Shown here one piece after another: positions 56,181-64,000 of a stretch of DNA of 64,000 nt. This DNA is from Rosa chinensis (lineage: Eukaryota; Streptophyta; Magnoliopsida; Rosales; Rosaceae): positions 42,731,139 to 42,795,138 of the forward strand of contig NC_037094.1 in assembly GCF_002994745.2 (NCBI RefSeq), read 5' to 3'. Below the pieces are notes generated by a model that had not been told where the DNA came from, did not search any database, and saw only the letters and a program-made list of their open reading frames with translations. The position numbers were made by a program, and so were the translations under genes. Each line of letters starts with the position of its first letter. Within the stretch, counting starts at the first letter, position 1.

Positions 56181-58500
56181 GGCTATTTCAGCCGCATCAT
56201 GGTCTACCTCACTTCAGGGCAGGGACATATGACTGGTTAGCCGCCATGGTCGTACCTCGTCCATCTGGGATGACACATCCTACAGGGACGTCTATCCTTG
56301 CAGGCACATTTGCAGCAGGTATATATGAACTCGTCACTTTAGCTAGATCAGAGAAAGCGTCTGGCATATTTTGGGCTACACTTGGTAGATCTAGAATTCT
56401 CCGCACTTCATTATCACATTGTGCGGTTCGGGGATCAAGATGAGACATAGTGGAGACATTCCACGTCAATTCACGTCGTTCATCAGAAACGGTAACGTTC
56501 TTATCTCCCCCTAACGGCGGGAAGACTGTCTCATCAAAGTGATAATCCGCAAATCTAGCGGTAAAGAGATTGCCTGTCAAGGGCTCGAAAGAGCACATAA
56601 TGGATGGGATTCATAATCGACATGTATGCCCATCCTTTGTTGAGGACCCAATTTTGTACGTTGTGACGGCACAATTGGCACGAGGACTGCATACCCAAAT
56701 GCACGTAAGTGCGAAACATCAAGTTCGTACCCAGTCACCAACTGTAACGCGGAGTAAGGTTGGGTAGCAGTGGGCCTCAACGGGACCAACATAGCTGCAT
56801 GCAAGATTGCATAGCCCCACACAAAAACTAGGAGCTTGGTGCGCATTACCAAGATTCTATTTGCGAGACCATCTTGGGTGTGAACATAGGGAACTATATG
56901 TTCAGCATCAATCCCAAGGGATATGCAATAATCATTGAAAGACTTCGATGTAAACTCTCCGGTATTATCAAGTCTTATAGACTTTATGAGATAATCCGAG
57001 TGGTGAACCCTCAATTTCATGATCTGGGTGAGAGTTTAGCAAAAGCAGCGTTTTCTTGTGGACAATAGTGTAACATGTGATCACTTTGTCTATACATCAA
57101 CCAAAACCATTAATATTTAACTAGTACACATGGTGGTTGGATATGTCCACAAATTTCCCTTGCATTCTGTGCAGAAAAATGGTGGTGTATGTACTAGTCT
57201 TTGCATATGATGGTCTAGTATGGCATAGCGTGTCATTATATACAAGACCCTTATTCAAAAGGGGGTGCACCTGCGATGAATTGAGGATACGGTGCATCAT
57301 ACTTTGACCTAGGTGTCCCAAAAGGTCATGCCATAGCAAGTAGTTGCTTGAATTAGTTAGCTTCTAGCTAACAGATTTCAATTCTCCAATGTACACTTCT
57401 GGTCGCACACTCGGAGGTTATACAAAGATATTCCACGCATTTTTCTCAGTGGTTTCAGCGTGATAACCGTTGGTTCGAATATCCTTAATACTCAATAACG
57501 TTCTTCTGGAACGTGGAGAATATAAGGCCTCATTAATAGTAAGTTCAATACCATTGGACAACATAAAGTAGGCTTTGCAATAGCCCTCTATCAGATTGGA
57601 TTGCCCTGAAACGGTTGTCACAGAGGTATGAATAGACAATAAGTTTGAACAACATCTCCGATCTGGGAGTATAGTGTGTGTAATAGCACTTTTAACCAGA
57701 CAACAAACTTCCCCACAAAATATGTCTATTCATTTATTCAATTCAATGGATCACATGTATAAATAAGTTTATTGAATTAAATACATTAGAACATAACCAC
57801 ATTTTCATAATCCAAAATGATAAATCACCAAAAATAATCTGAAGATGTTTCATTCATTAAGATGAAATAGATATGACACAAGGGACCAATTATACCCATG
57901 TCTTCGAGTTCTAATTCTCGGTATGTTCAGTAACTGCCTGAAAATCCATGATCTCTAGTGTGGAATCGATAGAAAATTACCCTTCAATGTATTTCGAGTT
58001 ACGCGACCAACGTAATACTCATCTACTGCTTCGGCTATCACACAACAGGTGCGGGACCAGCAGTCAATTCCTCCACATCGATAACAAAGATCATGCTGAT
58101 TCTGGTGGCAGCGGGCCGGACCAGTGTTTCTTTCAACTCGGGCTTGCTGAGTTATGGCATCATGGTTCCTACCATGTGGAGCCTAATTACGTGGCCTCCC
58201 AAGTGGCAGACGGTCATATGGGTTAATTTCGTTCTGCCAATCATATCTTGCTTCAAGCAAGAAATGGTCATTTGATGGTGAAAGTGCTCTTCCAGAGCGA
58301 CCCAAAGAGTCTGTTTATCCTCTTTATCGGATATTCAACTTGGAGTGTTTACTCCATATGTTTCCTTTTTGAAAATTATGGCACTCATATTAAAAGCCTC
58401 AATGATGACATTGTTAGCATTGATTGTTGATCTTATCTTCTTTGCAGTCAGATGAATTTTCACATCTTGAGTTCACTTTAGATAGTTTCTTCTGGAGACC

Positions 58501-60620
58501 TCCAAAGCAACAAAGTCAAACATGTTGAGATTTGACATTTCTTACAGGAAAGGAACAAATAATATTAGTGCTTTGGGTAATATCATCCATAAGCAAGTAA
58601 TGAGAACTTCAGGTTCTATAACATGGTATGAAAAATCAGATTAGACATGTAAAATCTACTGGTTTTATCATGTGTGGTGAATTTATGAAGGAAACTTCAA
58701 GTTTCTTAAATGACATTATCGAAACTACAAGTTCGATTTATGTATGAACTATTGGTTCATCAGATACCTGCATTTTCTACACATATATTCTAATGCGAAA
58801 ATTTGGCAAGTAACAAAATGATATTGAATAGAGCAAATTGGAATAATATCTCACAAATTGGCTAAATGAAAATCACAAATCAATTGAGATATTAATTGTA
58901 TGCTAGTAATATAACAGATTAATTATCACACAATTATGTGAATAAATGCTTCTGGCAATTAATTACACATATTAAATATGGTAAATCTATTTACAATATG
59001 AAATCATTTTTCCTTTTATTTTGATTCTGCTGGACCAAAGAAGGAGTGGGCTTGATAGTGAAGGCTATCGAGCTTAGTCTGCGGGCTCGTGACCTTGGCT
59101 TTCATGCGCTAGTCAAAGAGTATGTGAGGCCTGCTGGGCTGCTAGGTCCTGCAGAGGGAGAGTGGGCCTGCTGGGCTCAGGCTAGTCTGCCATGTAATGA
59201 AAAGTTATTACTCAACCCTTTCGGTAACTCCAATTGAATACGACCAGGTAAGGAAAGATGAGGTTTAGGTGGAGCGAGGCTCGCTTAAGTACACGGCCTC
59301 ATCTGAACCTTTCCTAGACATCGCATCTAACTGGATGAGCCTAGTTTGAGAAGATTCATAACTTTTGTCATGGTAACATGTAGTGAGCTTCTATTCTGGC
59401 CTTGCAACTTGGGCCTGAGCTTCTGGCTCGAATTTGTTGCTATGACTTTGGGCTTGATTTGAGCTTCTAACTCAGCTTCTATTAATATTCACAATTATAA
59501 CATAACCAAATTCAATATATGTTATTAAATCGTAACATAAATATATTAATGCAGCGGTTATATACCTAAGGAAATGGGTTCAAATCCCATTAATGCTTCT
59601 GGCATTACGTACAGGTAATAAATTTGGCAAATGCTTCTGGCATAATGTTTATGTAATAATCACGTAATAATTTAGCCCATAATGCTTCTAGCATAAAGAA
59701 TTATAATGGCATAATTCAAATTAGTGTAACCAAAATTTAAGCCCATAATTCTTCTATCATAATTCACGCAATAATTCAGAATTGTCTCAATGTGATAATG
59801 AAGTGATTGTGGTAATGAGCATAAATTACAATGGTAATCTGCTTTGGATAAAATCAATCAAAATCAAATCACGGGTTAATCAATCACCAATTAATTGGCC
59901 TCAAATCTGCTTCTGGCATAATTAATACTAAATAGTGTTAACACATACTAACTTGCCATAGTGGTACAGCGGACAACATGTTGAGTTGGTACCTATTTTA
60001 GCTGGGTTTGAATCCTAGCAACTATATAAACCGGTTTTTTTTTTTTTCTTATTGAATTGATGTTACTGATATTGATTTGGTACTACTGGACCAAGTACTA
60101 CAGATATATACTTGCAGTCCATAAATTTTTCTCTTTTCTTTTCCAATCAAACAATCCCAAACACATGAACAAATATATACAAATACATATACCAAGTAAA
60201 TAAATCATGTAGGATTTGCTAGGGTTCATGCATTATGGTGATTTTTCATATTCAATCAATAGGCTCAATAAGCAAGAAGCATGAATATAAAATTAGATTT
60301 TGGAAAACATTACTTGATGAAGAGCGGATGAATCTTCAGTTTATATGTGCAGAACTGAGAAGGTTGTCTTCTCAGCCAATCCAAGAGCTATTCGCCTCTT
60401 CTAGACAGCTCCCACTTCGAATGGTGTACAGGTCTCAAAACGACTCCAATAGGGCTGAAATTTGGAAGGCAAATAGAAGAGGCAGAGACGAACAACTTTG
60501 ATGAAGGAAAGTTTTTGATCTGAGGTCCCGATCAAGAGGTTTCGGGGCGTGCAAACAGGCTGCAGCAGGGGGAGTTTTTTTCTTGGCTAGAGCTTTGGTT
60601 AGAGCTTTGTGCTGATAACG
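58501..60620. other. copia 5' region, AT-rich, with dispersed short repeats
   Basis: Between gag remnants and the 5' LTR. Contains at least six copies of a word like AATGCTTCTGGCATAAT (58946, 59594, 59627, 59680, 59747, 59909) and a tRNA-like stretch (59962-60014) followed by a T-run. No coding region recognised; the N-terminal gag is not visible. Confidence 0.5.
59962..60046 (+). ncRNA. tRNA-like relic or SINE head
   Basis: TGGTACAGCGG (59962-59972) fits the polymerase III A box, GGTTTGAATCC (60004-60014) the B box with one mismatch. A T-run follows at 60034-60047. A clover leaf was not established; it may be a decayed tRNA or a tRNA-derived SINE. Confidence 0.3.
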
Positions 60621-60864
60621 TGTTGTAAAGCAGAAAAATTTCTGAGAGAGAGAGAGAGAGTTTGGACACAGAGAATCAGATTGTGTGTCTTATTCATCTC
60701 ACCATGAGGAGCCTTATATAGGACTACATGATGTACACAAAAGGGTAATGCTTAATTACAATCCAATCACTCCTACAATTACAACCTATCAATCACCAAT
60801 CTATAGGGATAGACACCTATTACTCATCATCTATCTACATGATTATCCACAAATATTTACAACA
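60621..60864 (-). repeat. 5' LTR of the copia element
   Basis: 244 bp; TATATAAGG on the minus strand at 60712-60720. The primer-binding site lies directly left of it (60610-60620). Confidence 0.9.
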
Positions 60865-60869
60865 AAAAT

Positions 60870-61289
60870 GTCATTTTAGCTAGCCACTTTAGAAATACGT
60901 CTGTATCAGTGCTCTCTATTATAGTTAATTTTGAATTTATATTATTTTTTAAATGAAGATTAAATAGTTTAAATATATTTATAAATTACTTAAAATAACT
61001 CAAAATGAATGTTTTAAATTATAGACAGACTCATCCCGCTCTCATATTTAGGAGCGAGATAGCTAAAAGTTATAATAGAAAACCATTTAGGAGTTTAGTG
61101 CAACAACTAAAATATACAAAAAGCTAAACATAGATAAAATAGCTAAGGAGTAAGAATATAGAGTCTGCTAAAGATGCTCCTAGAAGTTTCTTTGGAAGCT
61201 TAATAAGTCAATATTCCTTCCCAATACAGGACCTTCATTTGGGTCACTGCTCACAGGAAACTACTTACTAATGTTTTTCAGAGTCGGAA
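60870..61289. other. AT-rich intergenic DNA
   Basis: No coding or structural signal recognised. Confidence 0.5.
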
Positions 61290-61800
61290 GAAGATTTACT
61301 AATTGTGAGACTTCCTCTGTAATAATGCTCCTGAAACTCTCATGCACCTTTTCAGAGACTGTCCTCATTCCTTTGCTGTTTGGAGATCCGTCAATAAATC
61401 AGGTAGCATTGTTCGTTCTTTTAAGCTTTCCTAGGGTAATTGGTTTACGGCTGAATTGCGTGGCCCTTCCTTGCTTGGAAATGGTGTTAGATGTGCAATT
61501 TCTTTATCTTTGATCTGCAGTTTATTAGGAAATGGAGAAATTGCCATATTCTTTAATCAAATTTCCAAAAATCTTGGAATCTTGTGAAAATTACCTCTGA
61601 TGCTGCTGGAGAATGGAGCGTTGCTCAAACAAAGTCTACTGTGAGTAAAAACTATATTTTCAATATGCTTATGTGGAAGAAGCTGCCTCTCATGGGATAT
61701 ATCAAGCTAAATGTTGATGGTACTCAATACTAGTATATCTGGGAAAATTGGAGCCGGAGGAGAGATCAAGAATGCTTCTAGTGAGTGGATTAGTGGCTTC
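61290..61800 (+). pseudogene. LINE 3' relic (zinc-finger RVT and RNase H)
   Basis: Frames with breaks read ETLMHLFRDCPHSFAVWRSV (zf-RVT type) and, from about 61690, GYIKLNVDGT followed by GKIGAGGEIKNASSEWISGF (start of an RVT_3 RNase H). At least two frameshifts and a stop interrupt it. No poly-A or target duplication identified. Confidence 0.65.
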
Positions 61801-63189
61801 CAAATCTTAGATGTTGAAACGTGGGGTTTGCATCATGACCAAAACCTTTATTCCTAATACCACAAAATAACAGACGCACTTTACAATGAATCAATAAACC
61901 CAATTAGAACCCAGAAATCCAGAATCATAATACTCATTCAGTTCCATTTAACTCGATATAAAAACATATTCACAACAAAATAAAAAAAAAATAAAAAACA
62001 AATAAAAAAATAGAACCTTCAGAAGAAAAGTAAAGATCGAAGCAGAAGAACAAACTTGGATGGAATTCTACCACCAAGCACAAGGGCTTTGCACTCCGGA
62101 AAATCTCACTTGGATGGAATTGAACGATAATGCGTATTTCCGAGGGATTGAAGTCGCGAATCTCCATCTCCAATTCCCCCGTTTTTTTTCCTGGTGCATG
62201 ATTTACAAATTTCACGGAAAGTGCTACCAAACAGAGCCACCTTTGGGTGGTGGAATCGTGAAATGCTGAGTTTTCTTTAAATTCCAGCATTTTTTTTTCC
62301 TTCATCCAAACACAACCTGAAGAAGTTGAATCGCAGGCTCCTTATTACCCTTCAATTGGTTGCAGGCCCGGATCTCAAAGTTGCACCTCTTGCCAAACCC
62401 TACAATCTTTGAGAGACAGTAAACACTAGCAAATAGCCCGGTAGGTATCATGAAGGGGTTCAAGCTCGGACTGATGGGAGAGAACCATGGGCTAATCATT
62501 TCAACTAACCCCTCTATTGGTCACTCTCCGATAAACCTGTTGTGTATCATAAATATCAATCATGCTACTTAAACCAGATGATAAACAGTTCTCTAGTATC
62601 GCACAACAATGAACGACTTATCCATGACGATGAAACTTACTTCAAATATTGCAACACATGGAAATTGGAAATACAGCTACAATCAAGAGTGAATTTCTCA
62701 TCATTCATTTCCACTGAACATTACTAGTACTATGGATGAAACAGGAAATGTTTTCACTGATATCAGATGATTGTCAAATCCAAATTATCATCCCTTTCCG
62801 ACGCTTTCTCCCGACCACTTAGAGTCAACTTTGCTTCCCAAGTTTAGCTGGCTCAATCAATATACATAGTACTTTGCTTACACCCTTTTCTAGTGGTCAT
62901 TTGCACTATTTATCATAACAAGCCTCGATTGCATTTTGTTAACATAACAACATCACAATAACTTACAACTTTATAGAACATACTGTAACCCATCCTACAA
63001 TGGCTGGCTTAACTCCTGTCCTCACATTTTGAGATCATAGTATAGCCTATTGTTGGTTTATGAGTTTCTATATCATACGTATTTACATTCTCAATTACTA
63101 CATGCCTAGTTAATACATAAAATGGTACAGGGCTTCTAAATTTCTATATCGTTCAAGTATAGGAATAATACAATCACACACTTTTCTGA
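61801..63189. other. Intergenic region, no gene recognised
   Basis: An A-rich stretch (61976-62010) and a short minus-strand open stretch (62302-62499, with GKRCNFEIRACNQL) that I cannot assign. The right part is the likely 3' UTR side of the kinase gene. Confidence 0.45.
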
Positions 63190-64000
63190 TTACCTGAGCA
63201 TGTCTCCACTATGTAATCTTGGCCCGCTCAAAGCTGGTGATATGCTGAAAGTATTGCCGTCGCCATAACATGAAGGGTGACCAAGAGGCATTGGCCTATC
63301 TGGAATCGGTGGAACCTCAATATCCCCTTCCAACATTTTCAGTGCATCCAAAATGCTAGGCCGTAAAGCAACCATCACATGAGCACACAAAATCCCAACA
63401 AGCAAAAATCTTTCCATTATGCTCTTTGGATTTGAATTGACACTGTCCCCCTCTTTCAACAGTGATTTGTCTAAGGCCTCTTCAACTTTCCCAGATTTTA
63501 CTAAAGACCAAGCCCAATCTGTGATCAAGAATGCTCGCGGGGATCCCAAGGAAGATAGATCAAGAGCTTTTCTCCCACACATGATCTCCAAAACAACAAC
63601 TCCAAAGCTATAAACATCGCTCTTCTCGGTCAGCTGTCCGTAAAGAGCATATTCAGGGGCCAAGTACCCGTGAGTCCCTGCCACTCTAGTTGTCAGATGA
63701 GACTGGCCTTCCATACTTTGCTTTGCAAGCCCAAAATCTGCCACTCTTGCTCTCATATCTACATCTAGTAGTATGTTTGTTGCCTTAATATCTCTGTGAT
63801 ATATTGCAGGCTTCACTCCATAATGCAAATAAGCTAGTCCCTTGGCCACATCCAAGATTATGCCCTTCCTTTGAGGCCAAGTCAGGGGCCTCCTTTCAAT
63901 TCCACGCTGACTACTAGACAGAGAAAGAGACAGATGGTCATCTAGATTTCCATTCGGCATGTAATCATATACAAGGTACCTATTACTTCCCCTCTCTTCA
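63190..64000 (-). CDS. Receptor-like protein kinase (At1g11050-like), 3' part
   Basis: Open on the minus strand from the window edge to the stop at 63190-63192, 269 codons. Kinase subdomains are visible in order: hinge YLVYDYMPNGNL, catalytic loop HRDIKATN, DFG in VADFGLAKQ, activation segment TTRVAGTHGYLAPEY, SDVYSFGVVVLEI, then the C-lobe and the tail ending SGDMLR. These match the Arabidopsis receptor-like kinase At1g11050 closely. HRD and DFG are intact, so it should be an active Ser/Thr kinase at the plasma membrane. The ligand is not known to me. The extracellular and N-terminal part lies right of base 64000. No intron is seen in the visible part. Confidence 0.92.
   Translation of the reverse strand, partial: EERGSNRYLVYDYMPNGNLDDHLSLSLSSSQRGIERRPLTWPQRKGIILDVAKGLAYLHYGVKPAIYHRDIKATNILLDVDMRARVADFGLAKQSMEGQSHLTTRVAGTHGYLAPEYALYGQLTEKSDVYSFGVVVLEIMCGRKALDLSSLGSPRAFLITDWAWSLVKSGKVEEALDKSLLKEGDSVNSNPKSIMERFLLVGILCAHVMVALRPSILDALKMLEGDIEVPPIPDRPMPLGHPSCYGDGNTFSISPALSGPRLHSGDMLR

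Larger units (their letters stand above)
52980..58500 (-). pseudogene. copia gag-pol remnants
   Basis: Minus strand, from right to left: gag C-terminus with RYDWQNEINPYDRLPLG (about 58200-58260) and a knuckle CYRCGGIDCWSRTC in which the zinc-binding His is Cys (about 58040-58090); protease-side sequence (57418-57639); GAG-pre-integrase LWHDLLGHLGQSMM (near 57300-57336); integrase core (56577-57020); linker with RIDVPVGCV (56209-56598); RT with YVNDM where YVDDM is expected (53600-53615); RNase H side with YLRGTMDMGLFY and TAISWRS (52983-53258). Many stops and shifts separate these pieces. It cannot make working proteins. Confidence 0.88.
51835..60864 (-). mobile_element. Ty1/copia retrotransposon, complete ends, decayed coding
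   Basis: Two LTRs (51835-52074 and 60621-60864), TGTTGTAAA...TTTACAACA, differ at about six bases plus two dinucleotide indels by hand count. Target duplication AAAAT at 51830-51834 and 60865-60869. On the minus strand the purine tract AAGGGGAG precedes the left (3') LTR, and CGTTATCAGCAC follows the right (5') LTR as primer-binding site, so the element runs right to left. Gag, protease, integrase, RT and RNase H pieces appear in that order. An LTR-like element sits between the integrase and RT parts. Confidence 0.92.

Noticed and set aside
56177..56443. Plus-strand frame of 88 codons in the copia element
   Set aside because: Antisense of the minus-strand copia linker region.

Overview
This is plant nuclear DNA from a eudicot. 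GT-AG introns, poly-A retroposons and LTR retrotransposons rule out a bacterium. A complete gene for STR2, a half-size ABCG transporter kept only in hosts of arbuscular mycorrhizal fungi, means the plant is a mycorrhizal host. A rosid such as a member of the Rosaceae is my guess; the window does not settle it.

Layout. 1-4150: the 5' part of an apparently intact Ty3/gypsy (Tat-type) element on the minus strand, probably sitting inside the end of a hAT-like element. 4240-28135: the wreck of one PPR gene on the minus strand, broken into three pieces by a LINE fragment, an 18.6 kb nested hAT-like element and a 4.2 kb LINE. The hAT-like element has 8-bp target duplications at both ends. It contains a CACTA element (itself carrying two complete solo LTRs with perfect 5-bp duplications), a Pack-MULE carrying a piece of COG4, and an internally deleted Ty3/gypsy element. 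28252-32975: an intact eight-exon gene for a plastid-targeted TPR-like protein. 33000-35700: a minisatellite and a Ty3/gypsy tail. 35766-38740: STR2 (minus strand, three exons). 39000-47700: AT-rich DNA with a perfect 27-bp inverted repeat and several minus-oriented poly-A retroposons, two of them with clear target duplications. 48159-51112: a nine-exon GH9 endoglucanase with a C-terminal CBM49 (class C). 51835-60864: a complete but decayed Ty1/copia element (minus strand) with an LTR-like insertion. 61290-61800: a LINE relic. 63190 to the right edge: the 3' part of a receptor-like kinase resembling At1g11050.

Four host genes look functional: the TPR-like gene, STR2, the GH9C endoglucanase and the kinase. 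They face different ways and share no pathway that I can see; most of the rest is transposon history.

The strongest candidate for something undescribed is in the long LTRs at 5345-8000, 8545-11350 and 18979-21697. At roughly the same place in each LTR (about 0.6-1.1 kb from its 3' end) there is an array of short hairpins. Within one array the loop is constant and the stems differ while staying self-complementary. The loop changes from one LTR to the next (CCC-type, a 13-nt loop around GGGACTGCC, and AGATG-type). Compensated stems around a fixed loop suggest either a selected RNA structure or a mechanism that makes and spreads hairpins.
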